Part shown: one piece after another, positions 9,169 to 18,693 of the stretch
How positions within the stretch are numbered: the first letter of the stretch is position 1
How the letters are laid out: each line of letters opens with the position of its first letter
DNA from: Cytophagaceae bacterium
Lineage (GTDB): Bacteria > Bacteroidota > Bacteroidia > Cytophagales > Spirosomataceae
DNA length: 32,761 nt
Direction of reading: 5' to 3'
Assembly (NCBI GenBank): GCA_024642485.1
Contig: JAHEAY010000023.1
Span: forward strand, 1 to 32,761
Program-made: the position numbers and the translations under genes
Notes under the pieces: generated by a model
The model's input: only the letters and a program-made list of their open reading frames with translations
Database searches by the model: none
What the model was told of the DNA's origin: nothing

Positions 9169-9203
9169 CTAACGTCTAACGTCCATTGTCCAACGTCTAT
9201 TCC
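9169..9203 (-). repeat. Heptamer array, family 2, inverted, starting at the secA stop
   Basis: CTAACGT CTAACGT CCATTGT CCAACGT CTATTCC on the plus strand. Confidence 0.9.
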
Positions 9204-12200
9204 ACAACCACCGCTTTCCCACTCTCCACATCCGCTTCCACAGCCTTGTACTTAACATTTTCCTTAATGCTTCCATCTTGGTATTGTACCGTTACGCGTT
9301 GGTTGCGATCCGCAATTTTGATGGCTTGACGAGGTGCTACACGCTCCGCTTGGCCTGCCGATGGATCATGGTAGCCTGGCTCTTCTTGTGCGCCAGCTAA
9401 TCCACCTAATAAAGAAGATAATGCCTCATCCTTGCTCATTTGCAATTTAGGTGCCTTCTCTTTCGGTGCTTTGGGTGCCGTTTGATTCGTCGATTGTGCC
9501 GCAGGAATTTCCGCTTTGATCACGAAGCTAATCGTATCCGAATTCACACGTGCCACAAAACGTTGGAATAAATCCACCGCCTCAAACTTATAAATCAATA
9601 ATGGATCTTTCTGCTCAAACACTGCATTTTGAACGGATTGCTTCAAATCATCCATTTCACGCAAATGCTCCTTCCACTCTTGGTCGATCAAGGTCAACGT
9701 GATGAATTTCTCCATCTCAGAGATTACTTCTTTTCCTTGTGTCGCCAACGTTTTGTCGGCATCTACCACAACACCCGTCACCATGTGGCCATTCGAAATT
9801 GGAACCTGAATGCCCGAGAATCCTTGACGCTTCGCCTCTTCCGCCACCTGAATTACTTGCTGTGCAATGATTTCATTCTTCGCCTTGTAATGCATTTCTG
9901 CCGCTAAGAATAATTGTTCTGTCCGTTTATCTAGCGCCAATCGATTAAACTCTTCCGCCGTGAACGGTGGCTCCATGCCTAATAATTCAATCACTTTTAG
10001 TTCAAGCTCCTCATAATTTGAATAGCTTGTTGTGATGTCCTGGCATACATCGAACAAAATATTGATGATGTCCAACGATAAACGCTCGCCTAATAATGCA
10101 TTTTGGCGTCGCTTATAAATCGCATTCCGTTGGTAATTCATTACGTCATCGTATTCCAATAAACGCTTACGAATACCAAAGTTGTTTTCTTCTACCTTTT
10201 TCTGCGCGCGCTCAATCGAATTCGTAATCATCGAGTGTTGAATCACTTCGCCTTCGTCCATGCCTAAACGATCCATCACTTTCGCGATACGATCTGAACC
10301 GAATAAACGCATTAAATTATCCTCCAATGACACAAAGAATTGAGATGAACCCACATCGCCTTGACGTCCCGCCCGACCGCGCAACTGACGGTCAACCCGA
10401 CGAGATTCGTGGCGCTCTGTACCGATAATCGCTAAACCACCCGCAGCTTTTGACTCCGGACTCAACTTAATATCCGTTCCACGACCAGCCATGTTGGTCG
10501 CAATGGTTACCTTGCCTGATTGTCCCGCTTCCGCCACAATCTCTGCCTCTCTAGCATGTTGTTTGGCATTCAAGACATTGTGTTGAATCTTACGGATATT
10601 CAATAATCGACTCAATAATTCTGAGTTTTCTACTGAAGTCGTACCCACCAATACCGGTCGGCCTGCAGCAACCAATTCTTGAATTTCTTCCGCTACGGCA
10701 TTGTATTTCTCACGCACCGTACGATAAACTTTATCCTCATGATCTTTACGTTGGATCGTACGATTCGTAGGAATCGAAACCACATCCAATTTGTAAATCG
10801 TCCAGAATTCACCTGCTTCCGTTTCCGCCGTTCCTGTCATACCGCCTAATTTGTGGTACATACGGAAGTAATTTTGCAAGGTTATCGTCGCATAGGTTTG
10901 TGACGCATCTTCCACGTTCACACCTTCTTTGGCCTCAATCGCCTGGTGTAATCCGTCGGAATACCGGCGGCCTTCCATCACACGACCTGTTTGCTCATCG
11001 ACAATCTTAACCTTACCTTCTACTAAGATGTATTCGGTATCTTTTTCGAATAGGGTATAGGCCTTCAACAACTGATTAACTGTGTGAATGCGTGATGCCT
11101 TCTCATTGTATTCGCTGATCAATTGCTCTTTTTTTGCCAAACGCTCCGCGTCCGACAAATCTCTATTCTTTTCGATTTTATTTAAATCGATCGACAAGTG
11201 TGGCAAAACGAAAAAGTCGGGATTCTCGGTGTTTCCACTCATGAATGCCAATCCTTGTTCGGTCAATTCAACTTGATTATTCTTTTCTTCAATCGTGAAT
11301 AATAACGGCTCATCTGCATGCGGCATCAATTTTTGGTTCTCTGCCAAATAAATCGATTCCGTTTCATGCATCAATTGCTTCATGCCGCTCTCCGACAAGA
11401 ATTTAATCAACGGTTTTGATTTCGGTAAACCGCGATAAGCGCGGAATAAGGCAAGACCACCTTCTTTTTTATTGCCAGCTGCAATTTCTTTTTTGGCCTC
11501 AACCAAGAAGTTTTGAACGATTTGTTTTTGAGCCTCAACCAATTTATTTACTCGGGGTTGAAATGCTTCAAACTCTTGTTCATCTCCTTTTGGAATAGGA
11601 CCTGAGATAATTAATGGTGTACGTGCATCATCGATTAACACGGAGTCAACCTCATCCACCATCGCAAAATGATGCGGACGTTGAACCTGATCTTCCAAAC
11701 TGCGCGCCATGTTGTCACGCAAATAATCAAAACCAAATTCATTATTTGTTCCGTAGGTAATGTCTGCCAAATAAGCTTGGCGACGCTCTTCTGTATTCGG
11801 CTCATGCTTGTCGATACAATCCACCTTCAAGCCATGGAATTCGAATAAAGGCGCATTCCATTCGGAGTCACGTTTCGCAAGATAATCATTCACGGTTACC
11901 AAGTGAACCCCACGTCCGGCTAAGGCATTTAGATAGGTAGGCAAGGTAGAAACCAAGGTTTTCCCTTCCCCTGTACCCATTTCAGAAATCTTTCCTTGGT
12001 GTAAAACGATACCACCGATCAACTGTACGTCATAGTGGATCATGTCCCAAGTAATCTGGTTTCCAGCGGCCAACCATTGATTATGCCAAATCGCTTTTTC
12101 ACCTTCAATTACGACATTCGCCTTTTTAGCTGCGATGAACTTGTCTTCAACCGTTGCGGTTACGACTAATTTCTTGTTTTCTGTCAAACGACGAGCGGTT

Positions 12201-12556
12201 TCTTTTACAACTGCGAATGCTTCTGGAAGAATTTCCATCAAGACAACTTCCAATTGTTTATTACGATCCTCGTTTAATTTATCGATTTGAACAAAGAAAG
12301 TCTCCTTCTCATCGATATCCTCAGTTGCATTTCCTTGCTCGCGCAAAGCGACAATTTGTGCATCGATATCCGCTAAAAATTCCTGAATGCGTTGCTTGAA
12401 TTCGTAAGACTTTCCACGAAGTGCATCATCCGAAATCTCATGCAAACGAGCATATTCTTCCTTGATCTTTTCCACAATCGGCATGATTGCTTTGATGTCA
12501 CGCTCCGACTTCGTGCCAAATATTTTTGTAACGCTTTTGCTTAGTATTGAAAACAT
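9197..12556 (-). CDS. secA: Preprotein translocase ATPase SecA
   Basis: [61 protein letters not shown]; likely start [14 protein letters not shown] at 12556. Confidence 0.97.
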   Translation of the reverse strand: MFSILSKSVTKIFGTKSERDIKAIMPIVEKIKEEYARLHEISDDALRGKSYEFKQRIQEFLADIDAQIVALREQGNATEDIDEKETFFVQIDKLNEDRNKQLEVVLMEILPEAFAVVKETARRLTENKKLVVTATVEDKFIAAKKANVVIEGEKAIWHNQWLAAGNQITWDMIHYDVQLIGGIVLHQGKISEMGTGEGKTLVSTLPTYLNALAGRGVHLVTVNDYLAKRDSEWNAPLFEFHGLKVDCIDKHEPNTEERRQAYLADITYGTNNEFGFDYLRDNMARSLEDQVQRPHHFAMVDEVDSVLIDDARTPLIISGPIPKGDEQEFEAFQPRVNKLVEAQKQIVQNFLVEAKKEIAAGNKKEGGLALFRAYRGLPKSKPLIKFLSESGMKQLMHETESIYLAENQKLMPHADEPLLFTIEEKNNQVELTEQGLAFMSGNTENPDFFVLPHLSIDLNKIEKNRDLSDAERLAKKEQLISEYNEKASRIHTVNQLLKAYTLFEKDTEYILVEGKVKIVDEQTGRVMEGRRYSDGLHQAIEAKEGVNVEDASQTYATITLQNYFRMYHKLGGMTGTAETEAGEFWTIYKLDVVSIPTNRTIQRKDHEDKVYRTVREKYNAVAEEIQELVAAGRPVLVGTTSVENSELLSRLLNIRKIQHNVLNAKQHAREAEIVAEAGQSGKVTIATNMAGRGTDIKLSPESKAAGGLAIIGTERHESRRVDRQLRGRAGRQGDVGSSQFFVSLEDNLMRLFGSDRIAKVMDRLGMDEGEVIQHSMITNSIERAQKKVEENNFGIRKRLLEYDDVMNYQRNAIYKRRQNALLGERLSLDIINILFDVCQDITTSYSNYEELELKVIELLGMEPPFTAEEFNRLALDKRTEQLFLAAEMHYKAKNEIIAQQVIQVAEEAKRQGFSGIQVPISNGHMVTGVVVDADKTLATQGKEVISEMEKFITLTLIDQEWKEHLREMDDLKQSVQNAVFEQKDPLLIYKFEAVDLFQRFVARVNSDTISFVIKAEIPAAQSTNQTAPKAPKEKAPKLQMSKDEALSSLLGGLAGAQEEPGYHDPSAGQAERVAPRQAIKIADRNQRVTVQYQDGSIKENVKYKAVEADVESGKAVVVE

Positions 12557-12708
12557 GGTAATATAGGGCCTACCTAGGCTTGGTGATAATTTAATTTGCA
12601 ATTTACCAATTTGAATTTTTATCCTTGCTATGTTCCGACAATTAATCCAAAATTTTTACGGATTTGAATTCGAAATTCATTTGTTTTGTAGCTCAATTTT
12701 GAATTCTT

Positions 12709-13173
12709 ATGGCTGATAATCCAATTCCTCCTCGTCGGGCACCCCGGAAAAAACTGAAGATGCCGCTTTTCGGCGATATGATCAGTGGTTCTTCGGGACA
12801 AGGCGGGTCGAAGAATTTCTCAACATACCTTTTTTTATTAGTGGGTTTGGGGATGTTAGGCCAATTGTTCCTACCACAATTATGGGCGGAAAAGGTGTAT
12901 GATTCCGTATCGGAAGTGCGCAATATGGAAATCGATGGGGTATTGCGTAAAAAGTATGCAGATGCCAGTGATCGAAGTGAGATTCATTATTTGCTCGTTG
13001 TAGTCGAAAAGGAAGGCAAACGAAAGAAGTTAGATTTATATCAGGCTGATTCTGTATTTTTTGAACAAGTGGCTGTTCCTCAGCGAATTAAAAAAGAGTC
13101 TGGAAGTTTGAAAGTACTTGTTACGCGCTATGCTAAACCTGATACCACGCTTGAAATTCGATTTAAAGAATAA
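12709..13173 (+). CDS. Hypothetical single-TM protein
   Basis: 154 aa, basic N-terminus and one TM (YLFLLVGLGMLGQLFLPQLW); divergent from secA. Confidence 0.65.
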   Translation: MADNPIPPRRAPRKKLKMPLFGDMISGSSGQGGSKNFSTYLFLLVGLGMLGQLFLPQLWAEKVYDSVSEVRNMEIDGVLRKKYADASDRSEIHYLLVVVEKEGKRKKLDLYQADSVFFEQVAVPQRIKKESGSLKVLVTRYAKPDTTLEIRFKE

Positions 13174-13237
13174 ATAATATCAGTTTTTTGATAATCGGTA
13201 AAATCAATTTACCTTAGGGCAACATTCTACTATAACA

Positions 13238-14608
13238 ATGCCCGCGCTTACCTCACCGAATGCTAAACATTTGTTGGCCCGTACGCTCTTTGGTTTCTCC
13301 AAAGAACAATTTCAGCAGGCCATGGGCTATGGTTCTCTCGAAGATCTTGTTGACCGTGCTCTTTTAGCTGATGTAGCTTTGCCGGCATCTCCTAATTCTT
13401 GGGTGAATACTGTGCCAGCGCAATCCCAGCAAGATTCTGGAGATGCGGGAACATGGTATCGCGAATTGACCTATTGGTGGTATAATCGCATGTTTTCGGA
13501 AGGCTTGAATTTTCAAGAAAAGATGGTGCTGTTTTGGCATAACCACTTCTCCTGTGAACGGGATAAAGTGAATTATCCGCAATACATGTACCAGCAAAAT
13601 CAATTGTTTCGCAAGTTTGCCTTTGGCAACTTTAAACAAATGGTTAAGGAAGTCAGTATCGATCCTACGATGCTCCAATATTTAGACGGGAATAATAGTC
13701 GGGGAACAGGCCCCAATGAAAATTATGCCCGCGAGGTAATGGAATTGTTCACCCTCGGAATCGGGAATTACACAGAAAATGATATCAAACAAGCCGCCAA
13801 AGTGTTTTCGGGTTGGCAAGTCAAAGGCCTAACGTCCGTGTTTGATTCAACCCGGTGGTACAAAGAAACATCTTTAACCATTTTTGGGAAAACAGCGGCA
13901 TTCAAGGTTGATACGCTTATCGATTTAATCTTTGAGCAAAAGGCCTGTGCAGAATTTATTTGTCGGAAACTTTACAAAGCATTCATTTACTATAAACCTG
14001 AAGAGGCTTTTGTTGCTCAAATGGCATCCGTTCTTAGGACGAATAATTACGAAATGAAACCTTTGTTGCGTTTTATGTTTTTGTCAGATCATTTTTACCA
14101 AACGACATTTCGGGCGAGTCATATCAAGGATCCACAGGAATTAATGGTGGGTTCATTAAAAGCACTTCAGGTGAAAACACCAGATTTGGTCAATTTGTAT
14201 GACATGGCGAAACTCTTGCAAATGCAATTGTTTCAGCCACCCAATGTTGCCGGATGGCCCGGACAGCGCGATTGGATTAGTTCAACGACCTATTCCTATC
14301 GAGGTGGATTTACGGATTCTTTGTTGACCGGCAAGCGCTTTAACGGAACAGCTGTCACTGGAAAATTGGATGCAGTAGCCTATGCCCGTACTTTCTCGAA
14401 TAGCGAGAAGGCTACTTTGTTTGTAGACGATGTTATTGATTCCTTGATTTTATTTCCATTGACAGCGGCCAAACGGCAGTTTTTATTGGACACGTTATTA
14501 GACGGAACTTTGGCGGCAAATTGGTCGACCTATACTCCTCAGGCAGACGCGCGGATTGTTCGTTTACTGAAAGCAATTATGCGTTTACCTGAATACCAAC
14601 TGAATTAA
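13238..14608 (+). CDS. DUF1800 family protein
   Basis: HLLARTLFGFS...FWHNHFSCERDKV...MLQYLDGNNS...NENYAREVMELFTLGIGNYTENDIKQAAKVFSGW. Confidence 0.93.
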   Translation: MPALTSPNAKHLLARTLFGFSKEQFQQAMGYGSLEDLVDRALLADVALPASPNSWVNTVPAQSQQDSGDAGTWYRELTYWWYNRMFSEGLNFQEKMVLFWHNHFSCERDKVNYPQYMYQQNQLFRKFAFGNFKQMVKEVSIDPTMLQYLDGNNSRGTGPNENYAREVMELFTLGIGNYTENDIKQAAKVFSGWQVKGLTSVFDSTRWYKETSLTIFGKTAAFKVDTLIDLIFEQKACAEFICRKLYKAFIYYKPEEAFVAQMASVLRTNNYEMKPLLRFMFLSDHFYQTTFRASHIKDPQELMVGSLKALQVKTPDLVNLYDMAKLLQMQLFQPPNVAGWPGQRDWISSTTYSYRGGFTDSLLTGKRFNGTAVTGKLDAVAYARTFSNSEKATLFVDDVIDSLILFPLTAAKRQFLLDTLLDGTLAANWSTYTPQADARIVRLLKAIMRLPEYQLN

Positions 14609-14612
14609 GGTC

Positions 14613-16148
14613 ATGAAGAAGCAGATAAATCGGAAAGTATTTTTACAGCAGTTGGCCGTTCTGACAGGTGGAGTGGGATTTGGTTTGGGTGCTGTTACGG
14701 GTAAGGCATTTGGCCAAATTCCTGCAGCGCACATGGCTAATGTGGAGCCAGGTAAAATTTTGATAATTATTCAATTAGCCGGAGGGAATGACGGTTTGAA
14801 TACGGTAATTCCCGCGGAGGACGATTTGTATTTTTCCGCCAGACCTGGGATTGCCATTAAAAAAGAGGATGCGTTGAAATTAGATCAAGGCATGTATTTG
14901 CATCCATCTGCCGTCGGTTTAAAGAAATTATATGATCAAGGGCAAATGAGCATTGCCCAAAACATTGGTTACCCAAATCCGAATCGCTCACATTTTCGTG
15001 CGACGGATATTTGGAATACAGGGTCCGATGCCTCGACTGTATTAGAGGAAGGTTGGGCAGGTCGTTTTTTAAAAACGCGCTATCCTGAGTTTCCTATTTC
15101 GCTAGCCAAGCACCCGATGGCGGTTCAGTTGGGTTCTGTGGAGTCATTGTTATTTCAGTCGGAGCAAGGAGGTTTTAGTACCGTTTTTGAAGATCCCAAT
15201 TTGTTTTATCAATTAGTAAGCGGAACACCTGCTGACACAGATATCCCTCCTGCAACTTTGGCGGGGGATGAACTCGGTTTTCTGAAACAGATCGCAGCGG
15301 CTTCGGTTCAATATGCTGGTGTCATCCGAGATGGTGCGACGAAGGGTGTGAATACACTAAGTTATCCGACCTCTAATTTAGGCCGACAGTTTGGCATCGT
15401 GTCAAAATTGATTTCCGGGGGATTAGAAACGCCTGTTTATTTGTTGAATATCGGAGGATTTGATACCCATGCGAATCAATTGACTCAACACGCTAATTTG
15501 TGGAAAACGATCTCTGAAGCGGTTTCAACGTTTCAGGTGGACATGATGAATCAAAATTTAGCGGATCGAATTAACATCATGACCTTCTCGGAATTCGGTC
15601 GGCGGGTGAATCAAAATGGAACCGCTGGTACGGATCATGGAACTGCCGCACCCATGTTATTTATTGGGAAAACGGTTCGCGGAGGCTTGATTGGGGCAAA
15701 TCCAAATTTGAAGGCATTGGATAGCAATGGGGATTTGAAGTTTAATTATGATTACCGACAGGTGTACAGCACGGTGTTGCGGGATCATTTAGGTTTGGAT
15801 AATGTGCGTTCGCAGCAGATTTTCAATTCGACCTTTGAGCGATTACCTATCTTTAAGAATTCACCTGATGCACTTCCAGAGGCTATTACAATGGAACTAA
15901 TTGCGCCATGGCCAAATCCAGCGAGTGGTTATACTTTGTTGCAATATGGAATTTTTGAGGAGGCGACTGTTTCGTTGGCGTTGTATGATTTGCAGGGTCG
16001 CCAACTGAAATTAATCGATTCGGGCTTGCGCAAGGTGGGGTCTTATTCGGTTAATCTAGACTTGCAAGGCTATGCATCGGGTCATTATTTGGTCAGCTTA
16101 AGTACAAGTAGAGGAGGACGAATGACTCGCCAATTGGTGATTCAATAG
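14613..16148 (+). CDS. DUF1501 family protein with a T9SS type A C-terminal sorting domain
   Basis: IQLAGGNDGLNTVIP, GGFDTHANQ, FSEFGRRVNQN; C-terminus PWPNPASGYTLLQY...LYDLQGRQLK...GSYSVNLDLQGYASGHYLVSL...RQLVIQ. Confidence 0.93.
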   Translation: MKKQINRKVFLQQLAVLTGGVGFGLGAVTGKAFGQIPAAHMANVEPGKILIIIQLAGGNDGLNTVIPAEDDLYFSARPGIAIKKEDALKLDQGMYLHPSAVGLKKLYDQGQMSIAQNIGYPNPNRSHFRATDIWNTGSDASTVLEEGWAGRFLKTRYPEFPISLAKHPMAVQLGSVESLLFQSEQGGFSTVFEDPNLFYQLVSGTPADTDIPPATLAGDELGFLKQIAAASVQYAGVIRDGATKGVNTLSYPTSNLGRQFGIVSKLISGGLETPVYLLNIGGFDTHANQLTQHANLWKTISEAVSTFQVDMMNQNLADRINIMTFSEFGRRVNQNGTAGTDHGTAAPMLFIGKTVRGGLIGANPNLKALDSNGDLKFNYDYRQVYSTVLRDHLGLDNVRSQQIFNSTFERLPIFKNSPDALPEAITMELIAPWPNPASGYTLLQYGIFEEATVSLALYDLQGRQLKLIDSGLRKVGSYSVNLDLQGYASGHYLVSLSTSRGGRMTRQLVIQ

Positions 16149-16165
16149 ATAAATTGTTATCTTCG
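16134..16165 (+). promoter_or_regulatory. Possible promoter: TTG-N21-TATCTTCG (one mismatch to TAnnTTTG)
   Basis: About 40 nt upstream of the first PorG-like start. Confidence 0.35.
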
Positions 16166-16206
16166 AAACTTGAATTTCGCACAACAAACATTTTGAATTT
16201 TCGTTG

Positions 16207-17187
16207 ATGCTAAAACGTAAATTATATTCTATGTTTCGATTCGCCGTTCTTATCTGCTTGTTGGTCGGTCTGTCTCACACAGACTCAAATGCACAAATGT
16301 GGTTTTTAGGACAAAAAGGCAAAAAGAAGTCGCCTTTCCCTGTTTTCAAAAAGCATACATCGATCTCTTTTGGGGCAGGTTCATCGCATTACATTGGAGA
16401 TTTGGTTCCAGTCGCGGGTTTATTTACGGTGGGTGCACAGACAACTCGTTGGAATGTAGGAGTTAATTTTACCCGTCATTTGTCTTCCAATTTTAGTGCG
16501 AATCTCGGATTGAATTACATTAGAATCGCTGGGGATGATAGTTATTTTTCACCTGTGGGAACCTGGGATGCCAATTTTAGACGCAATCTGCATTTTAGAA
16601 ATGATATTAAAGAATTGTCCTTGGTGGGGATGTATGAGATTGGAGGCAATCCAGAAAATTTAAAAAAACGAAATGCGGTTTCGCCTTATGTATATTTAGG
16701 AGTAAGTGGTTTTTTACATTCGCCTGATGCGCGTAAGCAAGCAACGGTAAACGCTGCAGGAAATCCAGTTCAAGGGCCTTGGTTGTCGGACAACAATGGA
16801 AGTTTATTGGATTACAAAAACGAAGGTGTTGATTATTCGCTGATGGGGGTTTCGATTCCGTTTGGTGTTGGATTTCGCTATAAGATTACCGATGCAATGG
16901 ATCTAGGCTTTGACTTTGGTTACCGCGTCGCTTTAACGGATTATTTGGATGATGTGTCAGATAATCGAAATACGGTGCTTCCTGTTTCCATTGGGGGATC
17001 CATGTTATATACGGATCGTTCGGGAGAACCTTATGCGGCGAATACATTAGTTAATCGTATTCCAGTTCCTGCGACAGTTTCAGCGCCAAAAATCTCAACA
17101 GGTCCTGATCAATATTTTACCACGCAAGTACGTATTATTTATCATTTGCGAAATAAAATTGATTGTCCTCCTTTGCCCAATCAATGA
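16207..17187 (+). CDS. Outer-membrane beta-barrel protein, PorG/DUF6089-like (copy 1)
   Basis: Signal peptide, SFGAGSSHYIGDL, repeated amphipathic beta strands; adjacent to uppS-bamA. Confidence 0.75.
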   Translation: MLKRKLYSMFRFAVLICLLVGLSHTDSNAQMWFLGQKGKKKSPFPVFKKHTSISFGAGSSHYIGDLVPVAGLFTVGAQTTRWNVGVNFTRHLSSNFSANLGLNYIRIAGDDSYFSPVGTWDANFRRNLHFRNDIKELSLVGMYEIGGNPENLKKRNAVSPYVYLGVSGFLHSPDARKQATVNAAGNPVQGPWLSDNNGSLLDYKNEGVDYSLMGVSIPFGVGFRYKITDAMDLGFDFGYRVALTDYLDDVSDNRNTVLPVSIGGSMLYTDRSGEPYAANTLVNRIPVPATVSAPKISTGPDQYFTTQVRIIYHLRNKIDCPPLPNQ

Positions 17188-17861
17188 GAAAAATTTTAGG
17201 TTTTGTTGTGTTAATGGTACTAAGCCATGCGGTATTCGCTCAGCGTTGGACCATGTCCGCAGGGGCGGGTGCTACCTTGTACAAGGGAGATTTATCAGAT
17301 TGGCATTTGATTCCTCATTTATCCCAATTGAAAACGGCTTCGACAGGAGTCAACTTCCAATTACGTTATCAGCCTAATCAGGCGATTGCCTACCGGGCAA
17401 AATTGACTTTTACGGGAATATCAGGTGATGGTGCGAATTTTGGGTTGCCCAGTATTTCTTATTCGACTAATAGTTTTTCAAGTCCATTAATTGAATTTGC
17501 TGGTCTGGTGGATTATAATTTCAAAGATTATCAAGCCAATAGAAATGTGCGAAATTGGACACCCTTTATTTATGGAGGCTTGGGAACCTTGTTTGTGAGC
17601 CCTGAAGGAAACATTCCTTCCCCTAAAACCTACTTTACTTGGGCAATCCCATTTGGTGTAGGGATAAAGGCCCAAATAAACAATCGATTAGGATTGCAAT
17701 GGGAATTTGGAACGAGTAAATCCTTGTCAAACATATTGGATGGTCAAGCTGCGTGGGGCGAACAGCCCCAGATTTTTACGCTGAATAAAACAGACCAATA
17801 TTTGCAAAGTTCGGTATCAATAACTTATTCGTTGATTTCCGTTTATTGCCCTCGGGATTAA
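17184..17861 (+). CDS. Outer-membrane beta-barrel protein, PorG/DUF6089-like (copy 2)
   Basis: MRKILGFVVLMVLSHAVFAQRWTMSAGAGATLYKGDLSD; ATGA overlap with copy 1. Confidence 0.75.
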   Translation: MRKILGFVVLMVLSHAVFAQRWTMSAGAGATLYKGDLSDWHLIPHLSQLKTASTGVNFQLRYQPNQAIAYRAKLTFTGISGDGANFGLPSISYSTNSFSSPLIEFAGLVDYNFKDYQANRNVRNWTPFIYGGLGTLFVSPEGNIPSPKTYFTWAIPFGVGIKAQINNRLGLQWEFGTSKSLSNILDGQAAWGEQPQIFTLNKTDQYLQSSVSITYSLISVYCPRD

Positions 17862-17865
17862 TGTT

Positions 17866-17895
17866 TTGAATAAGGGGAGGGATTAGCTATCTTTG
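17866..17895 (+). promoter_or_regulatory. Promoter of uppS-bamA-ompH: TTG-N19-TATCTTTG
   Basis: TTG 17866-17868, 19-nt spacer, TATCTTTG 17888-17895; exact match to the Bacteroidota -33/-7 pattern. Confidence 0.75.
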
Positions 17896-17922
17896 CCTCT
17901 TGTATGTTGTATTTATATAGTT

Positions 17923-18684
17923 GTGAGTCATAACGTAAAAGATTCTATTGATGTAAACAATCTGCCGGCGCACGTTGCCGTTATCATGGATGGTAATGGG
18001 CGATGGGCTAAACAGCAGGGGTTTAAAGATCGCATTTTCGGTCACCGACATGCCATTGCGGCTGTTCGGGAGACGATTGAAGGTTGCGGTGAATTGGGTA
18101 TCAAGTATCTTACTTTGTACGCATTTTCAACGGAAAATTGGAATCGTCCTGCAGCGGAGGTGAAGGCCTTGATGAGTCTATTGGTGAGTGCTATCCACGA
18201 CGAATTGCCAGGAATGATGAAGAATCAGATACGCTTAAAAGCGATTGGAGATTTGGCATCATTACCTAAAAGTTCGCAGAAAGAATTGCAATCGGCGATG
18301 GATCAAACGGCTGCGAATAAGGGTTTAACACTCGTTTTAGCCTTGTCATATTCCGGAAAGTGGGATTTGACGCAAGCTACCCAAAAGATTGCCTTGAAGG
18401 TTGCAGCCGGTGAAATGGCAGCATCAGATGTGGATGCCAATGTGATCAATGCGCATTTATCTACGGCAGGAATGCCGGATCCTGATCTGATGATTCGTAC
18501 GGGTGGGGATCACCGAATAAGTAATTTTATGCTGTGGCAATTAGCCTATGCGGAGTTGTATATTTTTGAAGAATTGTTTTGGCCCGATTTTAGAAAAGTC
18601 AATTTGCATCAAGCAATTGTTGATTTTCAGATGCGCGAGCGTCGGTTTGGCAAAACAAGTGAACAAGTTAAACGTGAGGGCTAG
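17923..18684 (+). CDS. uppS: Isoprenyl transferase (undecaprenyl diphosphate synthase)
   Basis: HVAVIMDGNGRWAKQQG, YAFSTENWNRP, DLMIRTGGDHRISNFMLWQLAYAELY; GTG 17923 preferred because the upstream TTG lies in the promoter. Confidence 0.93.
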   Translation: MSHNVKDSIDVNNLPAHVAVIMDGNGRWAKQQGFKDRIFGHRHAIAAVRETIEGCGELGIKYLTLYAFSTENWNRPAAEVKALMSLLVSAIHDELPGMMKNQIRLKAIGDLASLPKSSQKELQSAMDQTAANKGLTLVLALSYSGKWDLTQATQKIALKVAAGEMAASDVDANVINAHLSTAGMPDPDLMIRTGGDHRISNFMLWQLAYAELYIFEELFWPDFRKVNLHQAIVDFQMRERRFGKTSEQVKREG

Positions 18685-18693
18685 GCCCTAGTA

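Noticed and set aside
8586-9203. Insertion sequence or transposon boundaries
   Set aside because: No transposase and no evident target-site duplication; the inverted arrays are degenerate heptamers, not terminal inverted repeats.
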